Translations under genes and position numbers: made by a program
The notes under the pieces: model-generated
Told to the model about the DNA's origin: nothing
Databases searched by the model: none
Seen by the model: the letters and a program-made list of their open reading frames with translations, nothing else
Source: an uncultured Pelagibacteraceae bacterium
GTDB lineage: Bacteria > Pseudomonadota > Alphaproteobacteria > Pelagibacterales > Pelagibacteraceae
Assembly (NCBI GenBank): GCA_902601705.1
Contig: CACKNV010000001.1
Coordinates: 62,001 to 126,000, forward strand
Reading direction: 5' to 3'
DNA length: 64,000 bases
Shown here: piece after piece, positions 52,551-61,560 of the stretch
Layout of the letters: every line of letters starts with the position of its first letter
Numbering within the stretch: the stretch's first letter is position 1

Positions 52551-54596
52551 ATGAAAAAAGATTTTCTATTTAGCGATATTAATTTACTTAAAGGAGTTGG
52601 CCCTAAGTTATCAAGTTATCTTAAAAAAAAAAAGATAGAAAAAATCAAAGATTTACTATTAAATTTACCATATAGCGAAACCGATAGATCAAAAATTTTT
52701 AAATTAAATAAACTTGAGGTGGGAAAAATTCAATCTATTAAAGTTCTGGTCAAAAAACTTAATTTCCCTAGATTAAGAAATTTACCAAATAAAATTATCT
52801 GCGAAGATGAAACTGGAAAAATAGACATTGTTTATTTTAATAGCCGTGAAGGTTATCTAAGAAAACTATTCCCTATCAATGAATGGGTTGTCATTAGTGG
52901 TAGAATAAACTTTTATAATGGTAAATATCAAATTACAAATCCAGACTATGTTATAACTGTAGATAAACAAGAATATGTAATTAAAAATATTCCAAAATAT
53001 AACCTAACAAAAGGAATAAATGAAAAAAAATATAGATTAATAAATGAACAAGTAATTGATGACTTACCTGAAATAAAAGATTGGTTAGATGACGATTTTA
53101 TTAAAGCAAACAATTTAGAAAATTGGAATAATAGTATAAAAAATCTTCATAAAAAAAAAGATGCTTTAAATTGTCATTCTAAAAGTTATAGGAGACTTGT
53201 TTTCGACGAATTATGTGCAAATTATTTAGCTTTATCAGAAAACAGAAAAAGAATTAAAAAAAATAAATTACCAAAAAATTTTAAAAATATTTATTCAAAT
53301 TTAATTATTAAAAATTTACCATTTAGATTAACTGAAAGTCAAAAAAAAGTTTTAAAAGATATCAATAGTGATCTATTAAGCAATAAAAAAATGTTCAGAA
53401 TAATTCAGGGAGATGTTGGTTCTGGAAAAACAATCGTTTCTTTATGTGCTGCATCAAATATTATAGAAAGTGGTTATCAATGTGCTTTAATGGCTCCTAC
53501 AGAAATTTTGGCAAAACAACATTATGAGTTAACAAAAAAAATTTTAATAAATTTAAACATTAAAATTGAATTTTTGACCGGAAAAACTGAATACAAAAAA
53601 CGAAAAAAGATCCTAAACGGTATAGAAAATGGAGAGATTAGATTTTTGATTGGAACGCATACTTTGTTTCAAAAAAAGATAAATTTTAAAAAATTGGGTC
53701 TTGTTATTATTGATGAGCAACATAAATTTGGCGTTAAACAACGAAGTGATTTTTCAAAAAAAGGAGGTGAAAATTGTGACGTATTACTTATGTCCGCTAC
53801 ACCAATACCAAGAACAATGATGATGTCTTTATATGGGGATATGGATATATCTAAAATTACTGAGAAACCTGCTAATAGAAAAAAAATTGTTACCTTAAGT
53901 AAACCTGAAAAAAAAATAAATGAACTCTGGCCATATATTGAAAAACAAATAAAAAATAATAATCAAGTTTTTTGGGTTTGTCCTTTAATTGAAGAGTCTG
54001 CTTTTCTAGATTATTCGTCTGCTAAAAAGAAGTTTGATTTAATTAATAAAAAATTTCCAATGGATGTGGGTCTTATCCATGGTTCATTAAAACAAGATAA
54101 AAAAAATGAAATTTTGAAAAAATTCTTAACTAAAAAAATTTCTATTCTTGTATCTACTACAGTAATAGAAGTTGGTATTGATTTTCCTAATGCTAATTTA
54201 ATAATTATTGAAAATGCAAATAAATTTGGTCTTGCTCAGTTACATCAACTTAGAGGTAGAGTTGGAAGAGGTTTAAATCAAGGAACCTGTATTTTGTTAT
54301 TTAAAGAAGGATTAAGTAAAAATGCAATTAAGAGAATCAAAATTTTGAAAAACTCAGATGATGGATTTCATATAGCTGAAGAAGACCTTAAATTAAGAGG
54401 TTTTGGCGATCTGATTGGTTATCAACAAAGTGGTCTTAAAAATTTTAGGTTTGCAGACCCTGTAAATCATGAGGATTTATTTAAACTTGCTGAAAAATAT
54501 ATTTTAAATATAAGAAATAAAATTAATCAAAATAAATATATCTTTCTATTGAAACTTTTTGATAAAGCTGAAATTATAAACATTGAAGAAACTTAG
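52551..54596 (+). CDS. recG: ATP-dependent DNA helicase RecG
   Basis: Remodels stalled forks and Holliday junctions. About 681 residues: N-terminal wedge domain (GVGPKLSSYLKKK), OB-fold, then helicase motifs RIIQGDVGSGKTIVSLCA (Walker A), VIIDEQHKFGVKQR (DExH variant), MSATPIPRTMMMSLYGDMD, and VSTTVIEVGIDFPNANLI, LAQLHQLRGRVGRG. ATG 52551 is chosen over GTG 52548 one codon earlier. The last four bases are the stop palindrome shared with the DUF502 gene. Confidence 0.96.
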   Translation: MKKDFLFSDINLLKGVGPKLSSYLKKKKIEKIKDLLLNLPYSETDRSKIFKLNKLEVGKIQSIKVLVKKLNFPRLRNLPNKIICEDETGKIDIVYFNSREGYLRKLFPINEWVVISGRINFYNGKYQITNPDYVITVDKQEYVIKNIPKYNLTKGINEKKYRLINEQVIDDLPEIKDWLDDDFIKANNLENWNNSIKNLHKKKDALNCHSKSYRRLVFDELCANYLALSENRKRIKKNKLPKNFKNIYSNLIIKNLPFRLTESQKKVLKDINSDLLSNKKMFRIIQGDVGSGKTIVSLCAASNIIESGYQCALMAPTEILAKQHYELTKKILINLNIKIEFLTGKTEYKKRKKILNGIENGEIRFLIGTHTLFQKKINFKKLGLVIIDEQHKFGVKQRSDFSKKGGENCDVLLMSATPIPRTMMMSLYGDMDISKITEKPANRKKIVTLSKPEKKINELWPYIEKQIKNNNQVFWVCPLIEESAFLDYSSAKKKFDLINKKFPMDVGLIHGSLKQDKKNEILKKFLTKKISILVSTTVIEVGIDFPNANLIIIENANKFGLAQLHQLRGRVGRGLNQGTCILLFKEGLSKNAIKRIKILKNSDDGFHIAEEDLKLRGFGDLIGYQQSGLKNFRFADPVNHEDLFKLAEKYILNIRNKINQNKYIFLLKLFDKAEIINIEET

Positions 54597-55207
54597 TCTA
54601 TATTAGTTGTGCCCGCTGAAACTATAAATTTAGAGGCTTGTTCAAAAGAAACATCAAGATAAATTAAATCTTTTTTTGGCACCATTAATAAAAAGCCACT
54701 AGTAGGATTTGGTGTAGTTGGCACAAAAACGTTAATTATTTCCTCCTTAACTTGATCCTTGATTAGACCTTCATTTTCTTTCGTTGCAAAACCAACCGCC
54801 CAAACTCCTTTACGAGGATATTCTAAAAGCACAACACTTTTTTGCTTATTATCTGTTTTCGTAAAACTTTCAGTCATCTGACCAATAGCTGAATAAATAG
54901 TTCTAAGAATTGGTATTTTTTTTAAAATATTATTAAAAAGTTCAAAGAATTTTTTACCTAGAAAAGAAAGTGATAACCATCCAATTAAAGTTATGATTAT
55001 TAACGCTATTAAAATTTCAACACCAGGAATGTTAAATGGCAGATAATTATTAGGATTGATTTCTTTTGGTATTATCTTTCCTGTAAACCTAATTAAAAAA
55101 AGAGTTAAATATAAAGTAATACCAATTGGTATTAAAACAACAATTCCTGCAATAAAATTATTCCTCAATTTTGCAAAAATAGATTTTTTTACGTTAAAAT
55201 TAGACAT
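54593..55207 (-). CDS. DUF502 family membrane protein
   Basis: 204 residues with two membrane helices (about 16-38 and 57-82) and the family motif GIVVLIPIGITLYLTLF, then PILRTIYSAIGQMTESF and PNPTSGFLLMVPKKDLIYLD. Function unknown, but it is found beside recG across alphaproteobacteria. The stop overlaps recG by four bases (TTAG). Confidence 0.9.
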   Translation of the reverse strand: MSNFNVKKSIFAKLRNNFIAGIVVLIPIGITLYLTLFLIRFTGKIIPKEINPNNYLPFNIPGVEILIALIIITLIGWLSLSFLGKKFFELFNNILKKIPILRTIYSAIGQMTESFTKTDNKQKSVVLLEYPRKGVWAVGFATKENEGLIKDQVKEEIINVFVPTTPNPTSGFLLMVPKKDLIYLDVSFEQASKFIVSAGTTNID

Positions 55208-55293
55208 TATGAATAGCTAGAGTATACGATAAATAATACTATCAAGATAAAAATTGCAATTAATAATTTATTATTTAAAATCATGAATCTAAA

Positions 55294-56127
55294 ATGTATA
55301 ACATAAATAGACGAAAATTTCTTGGCTATTTTGGATGTAGTTGTTGTTCATTAATACTACCTTCTTGCACAACAGTTCCAATCACAGAAAGAAAACAACT
55401 AAGCATTATTCCTGAGTCACGTATTAACAGACAGGCTGCTGCTGCGTATGAAAATTTTAGGAGTAAGTCAAAATTGATTACTAGTGGTCGACAATTTAAT
55501 GAAATTGTAGAAATAGGAAAAAAAATGGAAGTCGCTGTTAGTACATTTTTTGAAAGTCAAAATAAAAATGACCCTACTAAAAATTTTGGGTGGGACTATA
55601 TATTAGTAGATAACGACAAAGTAGTTAATGCTTGGTGTATGCCTGGAGGAAAAATTGCCGTATATACAGGATTATTAAAAATTACTAAAAATACTGATGC
55701 TCTTTCGATTGTAATGGGGCATGAAATAGCTCACGCTGTTGCACGTCATTCTTTAGAGAGAATGAGTCATGCAATGACAATAAATTTGGGAACAACTGTG
55801 GCAGATATATTTTTAGGAGGAGCTATTAATAGAACAAGGAATACAGTAGGTCAAAATACTGGTTTTGATATTTTTCAATTAGGTATAATGAATCCTTTTG
55901 GTAGAAAACAGGAGACAGAAGCAGATTACCTTGGCTTAATTTTTTCATCTTTGACTGGATACGATATTAGAGAGTCAATAAATCTATGGAAAAGAATGGC
56001 TGAAAAAAATAAAGGAAAAGAACCACCGGTTTTCTTGAGCACTCATCCAAGTAGCAAAAAAAGGATTGAAAATTTAAGTAATTGGATCAATGAAGTTATA
56101 ATAAAATATCCACCAATAAAAATATGA
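55294..56127 (+). CDS. Exported M48-family zinc metalloprotease lipoprotein
   Basis: 277 residues. N-terminal twin-arginine-like signal (NRRKFLGYFGCSCC) and lipobox LPSC, so likely exported folded and lipid-anchored. Zinc motif IVMGHEIAHAVARHSLERM (HExxH), third ligand Glu in GRKQETEADYLGLIF. Relatives (YcaL/LoiP/BepA-like) degrade misfolded outer-membrane proteins. It ends four bases before the tRNA-Lys 3' end on the other strand. Confidence 0.88.
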   Translation: MYNINRRKFLGYFGCSCCSLILPSCTTVPITERKQLSIIPESRINRQAAAAYENFRSKSKLITSGRQFNEIVEIGKKMEVAVSTFFESQNKNDPTKNFGWDYILVDNDKVVNAWCMPGGKIAVYTGLLKITKNTDALSIVMGHEIAHAVARHSLERMSHAMTINLGTTVADIFLGGAINRTRNTVGQNTGFDIFQLGIMNPFGRKQETEADYLGLIFSSLTGYDIRESINLWKRMAEKNKGKEPPVFLSTHPSSKKRIENLSNWINEVIIKYPPIKI

Positions 56128-56131
56128 GTTT

Positions 56132-56207
56132 TGGTGAGCCCTGATGGACTCGAACCATCGACACCCTCCTTAAAAGGGAGGTGCTCTACCAACTGAGCTA
56201 AGGGCCC
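56132..56207 (-). tRNA. tRNA-Lys (anticodon TTT)
   Basis: Minus-strand reading: acceptor GGGCCCT with AGGGCTC (one G-T pair), D arm GCTC/GAGC, anticodon stem CCTCC/GGAGG around CTTTTAA with TTT, T arm GATGGTTCGAGTCCATC, discriminator A, encoded CCA. Lysine AAA codons dominate this region, so this tRNA is heavily used. Confidence 0.97.
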
Positions 56208-56252
56208 TCAAAAAATAGTCTTTTATATACTTATTAATTAAAATTCAAATAA

Positions 56253-57368
56253 TTAATCAAATAATTTTATATATTTTTTGTAAAAAGATTGAAATGCGCC
56301 ATTCTGAATACTTTTTCGAATTTCCCGCATAAATTGTTGATAAAAATATATATTATGAAGTGAAATTAGCATTGAAGCCATCATTTCGTTAGATTTGATT
56401 AGATGATTTAAATAGCTCTTAGAATATTTATTTAGGTGTCTAATTGAACAATCTTTATCTAAAGGCGACTTATCTTTTTGATACTTTGAGTTTTTAAGAT
56501 TAATTTTACCTTGCCATGTAAAAGCTAAACCTGTTCTGCCTGATCTTGTGGGCATTACACAATCAAACATATCAATTCCCTCGTTAACAGCGCCCAATAT
56601 ATCTGAAGGCGTACCAACTCCCATAAGATATCTTGGCTTTTTTTTAGGAAGATATCTAGTTGTCTTATTTAAAATACTGAACATGTCTTGCTGTTTTTCA
56701 CCAACGGCTAGTCCACCCATTGCGTACCCATCAAAATTAATTTCGATTAATTTTTCTATACTTTCAAGACGTAAATCTTTATACAAACCACCTTGGACAA
56801 TTCCAAACAAACCTTTAGTTTTATCATTACCAAATTCTGTTTTACTTCTTCTCGCCCAATTTGTTGAAACATTTATAGCTCTTGATAAAACTTTCTTATC
56901 ATTAGTTAACTTTGGACACTCATCTAAAACCATTATTATATCTGAATTAATAGATTTTTGAACTTGAATACTTTTTTCCGGACTTAAAATTATTTTTTTA
57001 CCATCTAAATGTGAATTGAAAATTGCCCCTATTTTTAAATCAATTTTATTAAATTTTGACAAAGACATTATTTGATAACCGCCTGAGTCAGTCAAAATTG
57101 GTTTTTTCCAGTTCATAAAATCGTGCAAACCATTAAATTTATTTAATATTTGAACCCCAGGTCTCAGCAATAAATGATATGTGTTCCCTAAAATAATTTG
57201 GGTATTAGTTTTTAATATATCATCAGTAAATATACCTTTTACAGTTCCCTGCGTTCCAACAGGCATGAATGCTGGTGTGTCTATCTTACCGCGAGAGGTA
57301 TGTATTTTACCCAATCTAGCTCTGCCATCTTGAGTAATTAACTCAAAAGAAAAATTTTTAACTGACAT
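56253..57368 (-). CDS. tgt: Queuine tRNA-ribosyltransferase with two zinc cysteines missing
   Basis: Exchanges guanine 34 for the queuosine precursor in Asn, Asp, His and Tyr tRNAs. 371 residues: FELITQDGRARLGKIHTSRG, LTDSGGYQIMSLSKF with the general-base Asp, GGLAVGEKQQDM, and MFDCVMPTRSGRTGLAF with the nucleophile Asp. The zinc site, normally CxCxxC with a later His, reads LDKDCSIRHLNKYSKSYLNH: only the first Cys remains, though the His in SLHNIYFYQQ is kept. Six bases from the cyclophilin gene on the same strand. Confidence 0.93.
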   Translation of the reverse strand: MSVKNFSFELITQDGRARLGKIHTSRGKIDTPAFMPVGTQGTVKGIFTDDILKTNTQIILGNTYHLLLRPGVQILNKFNGLHDFMNWKKPILTDSGGYQIMSLSKFNKIDLKIGAIFNSHLDGKKIILSPEKSIQVQKSINSDIIMVLDECPKLTNDKKVLSRAINVSTNWARRSKTEFGNDKTKGLFGIVQGGLYKDLRLESIEKLIEINFDGYAMGGLAVGEKQQDMFSILNKTTRYLPKKKPRYLMGVGTPSDILGAVNEGIDMFDCVMPTRSGRTGLAFTWQGKINLKNSKYQKDKSPLDKDCSIRHLNKYSKSYLNHLIKSNEMMASMLISLHNIYFYQQFMREIRKSIQNGAFQSFYKKYIKLFD

Positions 57369-57374
57369 TTATTA

Positions 57375-57935
57375 TTATTTTGAAGATCTTATAGAGATAA
57401 TCTTATCTGGATCTGTAACTGAACCACTATTTGGGTCACCTTTTTTTATCATATCAATAAACTCCATGCCCTCGACAACTTTTCCAAAAGCCGAATATTG
57501 TCTATCTAAGTGAGGAGCTGAGTCGAAACAAATAAAAAATTGACTATTTGCACTATTAGGATCTGCAGATCTTGCGGCTGAAATAATACCTCTTGTATGA
57601 GCAATATCTGAAAATTCAGCTTTAAGATTTGGTAAATCAGAGCCTCCAGTTCCGGCTAAAGATAAATTAAAATTTTCATTTTTTGAATTACCAAATTTAA
57701 CATCTCCTGTTTGAGCCATAAAACCGTCAATTACTCTATGAAACACTACACCATCATATTTTCCACTGTCTGCTAGATCTTTAAATCTTTTAACATGGTT
57801 AGGCGCTTTCTCTGGATAGAGTTCAATTTTTACTTCACCATATTTTATTGTTAATATCATAAAATTGTTTTGAGCGAGTATATTATTATTTACTAAACTA
57901 AATATCAGAATAAATAAATAGTTAATTATTTTCAT
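57375..57935 (-). CDS. Periplasmic peptidyl-prolyl isomerase, cyclophilin type
   Basis: 186 residues with a signal peptide of about 20 residues. Cyclophilin core: VVFHRVIDGFMAQTGDVKFG (catalytic Arg, Phe), GIISAARSADPNSANSQFFI with Gln-Phe-Phe, and YSAFGKVVEGMEFIDMIKKG. Export implies folding of envelope proteins. Located between coaD and tgt, an ordering often seen in alphaproteobacteria. Confidence 0.93.
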   Translation of the reverse strand: MKIINYLFILIFSLVNNNILAQNNFMILTIKYGEVKIELYPEKAPNHVKRFKDLADSGKYDGVVFHRVIDGFMAQTGDVKFGNSKNENFNLSLAGTGGSDLPNLKAEFSDIAHTRGIISAARSADPNSANSQFFICFDSAPHLDRQYSAFGKVVEGMEFIDMIKKGDPNSGSVTDPDKIISIRSSK

Positions 57936-57940
57936 AAAAC

Positions 57941-58423
57941 TTAATTTTGAAGCTTTTTTACCGTAGATCTTGTTACAAATTTATCTATGTTTCCACCTAA
58001 ACTTGCAATTTCTTTAACAAACTTTGATGAAATAATTTGATTTTCAATATCAGACATTAGAAACATTGTTTCAATTTTTTTATTTAATTTTTTATTCATG
58101 CCTGCTAATTGAAATTCATATTCGAAATCAGAAACAGCTCTTAGACCCCTTATAATGGTGGAGGCTTTATATTTTTTACACAAATCAATAGTAAGGTTTT
58201 CAAATGAAACAACTTTAACTTTATTTTTATTTAATTTGAGGTCTTTGAATAAAGAGTTATTAATTATACTTAGTCTATCCTCAATAGAAAAATGATAATT
58301 CTTGTTAATATTGTCTGTGGTAGCTACAATTACCCTATCAAAAATATTTAAAGACTTTTTGATTACATCTATATGGCCATACGTTATTGGATCAAATGTG
58401 CCTGGATAAATAGCTACTTTCAT
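57941..58423 (-). CDS. coaD: Phosphopantetheine adenylyltransferase
   Basis: Penultimate step of coenzyme A synthesis. From ATG at 58423 the protein starts MKVAIYPGTFDPITYGHIDV, containing the nucleotidyltransferase TxGH motif. Further motifs are KASTIIRGLRAVSDFEYEFQ and MFLMSDIENQIISSKFVKEI. A longer frame from 58444 would overlap gyrA and add seven residues with no family match. One base separates it from the gyrA stop. Confidence 0.94.
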   Translation of the reverse strand: MKVAIYPGTFDPITYGHIDVIKKSLNIFDRVIVATTDNINKNYHFSIEDRLSIINNSLFKDLKLNKNKVKVVSFENLTIDLCKKYKASTIIRGLRAVSDFEYEFQLAGMNKKLNKKIETMFLMSDIENQIISSKFVKEIASLGGNIDKFVTRSTVKKLQN

Positions 58424-58424
58424 T

Positions 58425-60995
58425 TTAATGAATGTTGTCCTCAATTTTAATTACTGATACTACCTTCTCATTTCCAGATAATTTTTTTATTCTTACACCT
58501 TGGGTATTTCGACCAGCAACTCTTATCTCTTTTACGGCACATCTCATGATGCTTCCTTTGTCGGTAGATAAAATAATATCATCTGTTTCATTAACAACTA
58601 AGGATGATGATATGTTTCCATTTCTTGGTGAATTTATAATACCAATAATTCCTTTTCCACCTCGATTGGTAACTCTATAATCTAAATAAGAGGATCTTTT
58701 ACCATATCCATTTTCTGAAACTGATAAAATGAATTTATCTACTCCAGTTTTTATTTTTTTATCCTTATTTAAAGTTTTAGTATCTATCTTACTGTTATCC
58801 AAAATAGAAAGAGAGATTACTTTGTCTCTTTCTTTAAGTTGAATACCTTTAATTCCTTTAGATGATCTTCCTTTGAATAATCTTAATTTCTTAGATTTAA
58901 ATCTTATACATTTTCCAAATTGAGTACTCAAAAGAATATCTTGATCGTCTCTACATATTTTAACACCTATAATTCTGTCATCTTGATCTAATTTCATTGC
59001 AATTTTTCCACTGTTATTGATGTTTACAAAATCCTCTAAAGTGTTTTTTCTGATATTTCCTTTAGCAGTAACAAAAACAACCATAAGATTTTTCCACTCT
59101 GACTCGTCTTCTGGCAATGGCATTATTGAACTTATTGAATGGTGGCTTTTAAGAGGCAATATATTAAATATCGATTTTCCTTTTGATGCAGCTGTTCCTT
59201 CAGGAATTTTATGGGCTTTTATTTTATAGACCAATCCTTGTGTTGAAAAAAATAATACTGGTGTGTGAGTATTTGCGGTAAATATCTGAACAACAAAATC
59301 TTCTTCTCGGGTTGAAATACCAGTTTTACCTTTTCCTCCTCTCTTTTGAGTCTTTAAAGAACTTAAAGGACTGCGTTTAATATAACCTTGATTTGTAATG
59401 CTAATAACAACGGACTCTTTTTGTATTGTTTCTTCTATATTATAATTAAGAACAGCATCTATAATTTTAGTTTTTCTTGGAGTGGCAAATTTATCTTTAA
59501 TTTTTTCTAATTCTTCAGTTATTAACTTATAAAGTTCTTTTTTTGAATTAATAATTTTATTATATTCTATTATTAATTTGGCAAGTTTGTTAATTTCATT
59601 TTCTATTTCACCTATTCCGTAAGCCGTAAGCTTTTGTAATTTTAATTCTAAAATTGCATTTACCTGTTCGTGAGAAAGTGAGTAACTTGTTACGTTCTTT
59701 TTTTTTTCTATTAATGAAATTAATTTTACACTTTTTTTAATTTTCCACTTTTTTGATGAAAGATTTTTTTTGGCTATATCTGTATCTTTAGAACTTTTAA
59801 TGATTTTAATTATTTCATCTATGTTTTCTACAGCAGTTGCTAAACCAATTAAAATATGTGCTCGTTCTTCTGCTTTTTTTAAATCAAACTTTACTCTTTT
59901 TATAACTGTATCTTCTCTAAATTTTAAAAATTCAGAAATAAATTCCTTCAGATTAAGTATTTTTGGTTTGTTGTTAACAATCGCTAAAGTATTAAAACCA
60001 AAAGAACTTTCTATGTTTGTTAACTTATAAAGTTGTCTTCTAATAGTTTCTGGTTCAATTGCTTTTCTTAATTCTATAACTACTCTTATTCCTTCTCTAT
60101 TAGATTCATCTCTTATATCTCTAATGCCCTCGATCTTTTTATCTCTTACAAGTTGAGCAATTTTTTCAATTAGAATTGACTTGTTAACTTGATAGGGAAT
60201 CGATTTAATTATGAGCGTTTCTCTTCCACCTTTTTTTTCTTCAAGATCTATCTCTCCTCTAATTTTAAATGATCCTCTACCTTTATTGTAACCTTGCTTA
60301 ATAATATCTTTACCAATTATAATTCCTCCTGTAGGAAAATCAGGACCAGGCACATGTTTCATTAATTGAGCTATAGTTATGTCTTTGTTATTTATGTAAG
60401 CTATAGTTCCATTAATGATTTCACCCAAGTTATGAGGTGGGATACTTGTAGCCATACCAACAGCTATACCACCTGCGCCGTTAACTAAAATATTTGGATA
60501 TTGTGAAGGTAAAACTTCTGGTTCTTTTTCTGTTTCATCATAATTACTACGATAACTTACAGTGTTTTTTTCTAGATCTTCGGTTAAAAATTGTGCAATT
60601 TTTCCTAATTTTGTCTCTGTATATCTCATTGCGGCTGGGGGGTCTCCATCAATTGACCCAAAGTTTCCTTGGCCAGCTATTAAAGGAACGCTCATCGAAA
60701 AATCTTGTACTAGTCTTACTAAAGCATCATAAACTGATTGGTCTCCGTGTGGATGGTATTTACCAATTACATCTCCTACTATACGAGCAGATTTTCTAAA
60801 AGGTTTTGACCAGTCATAACCACCTTTATACATTGCGTATATAATTCTTCTATGCACTGGCTTTAATCCATCTCTTACATCAGGTAGAGCCCTACTAACA
60901 ATAACGCTCATTGCGTAAGATAGATAAGATGAACTCATTTCATCTTGAACAAAAATAGGTTTGAATTTCTTACTCTCTACAATATTTTTTTCCAT
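58425..60995 (-). CDS. gyrA: DNA gyrase subunit A
   Basis: 856 residues. Breakage-reunion domain with catalytic Tyr125 in AAMRYTETKLG. The drug-contact helix reads HPHGDQSVYDALVR: Gln86 stands where E. coli has Ser83, and Asp90 matches Asp87. The C-terminal beta-pinwheel carries the GyrA box QKRGGKGKTG, which separates gyrase from ParC. Six bases downstream of ssb and one base upstream of coaD on the same strand. Confidence 0.97.
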   Translation of the reverse strand: MEKNIVESKKFKPIFVQDEMSSSYLSYAMSVIVSRALPDVRDGLKPVHRRIIYAMYKGGYDWSKPFRKSARIVGDVIGKYHPHGDQSVYDALVRLVQDFSMSVPLIAGQGNFGSIDGDPPAAMRYTETKLGKIAQFLTEDLEKNTVSYRSNYDETEKEPEVLPSQYPNILVNGAGGIAVGMATSIPPHNLGEIINGTIAYINNKDITIAQLMKHVPGPDFPTGGIIIGKDIIKQGYNKGRGSFKIRGEIDLEEKKGGRETLIIKSIPYQVNKSILIEKIAQLVRDKKIEGIRDIRDESNREGIRVVIELRKAIEPETIRRQLYKLTNIESSFGFNTLAIVNNKPKILNLKEFISEFLKFREDTVIKRVKFDLKKAEERAHILIGLATAVENIDEIIKIIKSSKDTDIAKKNLSSKKWKIKKSVKLISLIEKKKNVTSYSLSHEQVNAILELKLQKLTAYGIGEIENEINKLAKLIIEYNKIINSKKELYKLITEELEKIKDKFATPRKTKIIDAVLNYNIEETIQKESVVISITNQGYIKRSPLSSLKTQKRGGKGKTGISTREEDFVVQIFTANTHTPVLFFSTQGLVYKIKAHKIPEGTAASKGKSIFNILPLKSHHSISSIMPLPEDESEWKNLMVVFVTAKGNIRKNTLEDFVNINNSGKIAMKLDQDDRIIGVKICRDDQDILLSTQFGKCIRFKSKKLRLFKGRSSKGIKGIQLKERDKVISLSILDNSKIDTKTLNKDKKIKTGVDKFILSVSENGYGKRSSYLDYRVTNRGGKGIIGIINSPRNGNISSSLVVNETDDIILSTDKGSIMRCAVKEIRVAGRNTQGVRIKKLSGNEKVVSVIKIEDNIH

Positions 60996-61001
60996 GAAGC
61001 T

Positions 61002-61460
61002 TTAAAAAGGAATTTCATCATCTAAATCAGAACTATCCTGATTTAAATTATCGTTTGGTAATGAACTTTTGTTTTCAGATACTAAATTTGAATTTCCATT
61101 ATTTCCTCTACTATCGAGCATCGTTAAGCTAGAGTTATATCCTTGAAGGACGATTTCTGTTGAATACTTATCTTGACCAGTAGACTCGTCTTTCCATTTT
61201 CTTGTACTCAATTGACCTTCTATATAAACATTAGCGCCTTTTTTAACGTATTGTTGAACAACGTTCACAAGACCTTCGTTAAAAATTACAACTCTATGCC
61301 ACTCAGTTTTTTCCTTTCTTTCTCCGCTAGATTTATCTTTCCAGCTTTGACTAGTTGCTATACTAAGTCTAGCAACACTTTTTCCATTTACCATTTGCTT
61401 AATTTCAGGGTCTGCGCCTAAACGACCTATTAATTGTACTTTATTTAAACTTCCAGCCAT
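61002..61460 (-). CDS. ssb: Single-stranded DNA-binding protein
   Basis: 152 residues: OB-fold beginning [20 protein letters not shown], then [20 protein letters not shown] and [21 protein letters not shown] short Asn/Ser-rich linker leads to the acidic tip DLDDEIPF that recruits partner proteins. Divergent from uvrA, a conserved arrangement. Confidence 0.96.
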   Translation of the reverse strand: MAGSLNKVQLIGRLGADPEIKQMVNGKSVARLSIATSQSWKDKSSGERKEKTEWHRVVIFNEGLVNVVQQYVKKGANVYIEGQLSTRKWKDESTGQDKYSTEIVLQGYNSSLTMLDSRGNNGNSNLVSENKSSLPNDNLNQDSSDLDDEIPF

Positions 61461-61502
61461 AATAATTTTGAATAAATTTTGATTATTTATATATAAATAT
61501 AA

Positions 61503-61555
61503 TTGTTTATATCATAATTAACTAATAATTATAAGGTGTATGTTATTTTAAGGAA
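61503..61555 (+). promoter_or_regulatory. Putative uvrA promoter and ribosome-binding site
   Basis: TTGTTT at 61503-61508 and TAATTA at 61526-61531 are 17 bases apart; AAGGA at 61550-61554 is a Shine-Dalgarno six bases before the ATG. No GTTC- or GAAC-type alphaproteobacterial LexA box is visible in the 100-base ssb-uvrA spacer. Confidence 0.35.
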
Positions 61556-61560
61556 AAAAT

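Noticed and set aside
60545-60560. ATTACTACGATAAC inside gyrA resembles one arm of the recombinase palindrome
   Set aside because: One-sided, with an indel relative to the arm, and fully explained by the GyrA coding sequence; treated as chance in AT-rich DNA.
61461-61560. SOS (LexA) box between ssb and uvrA
   Set aside because: No GTTC/GAAC pair with the alphaproteobacterial seven-base spacing and no CTG-type box could be found.
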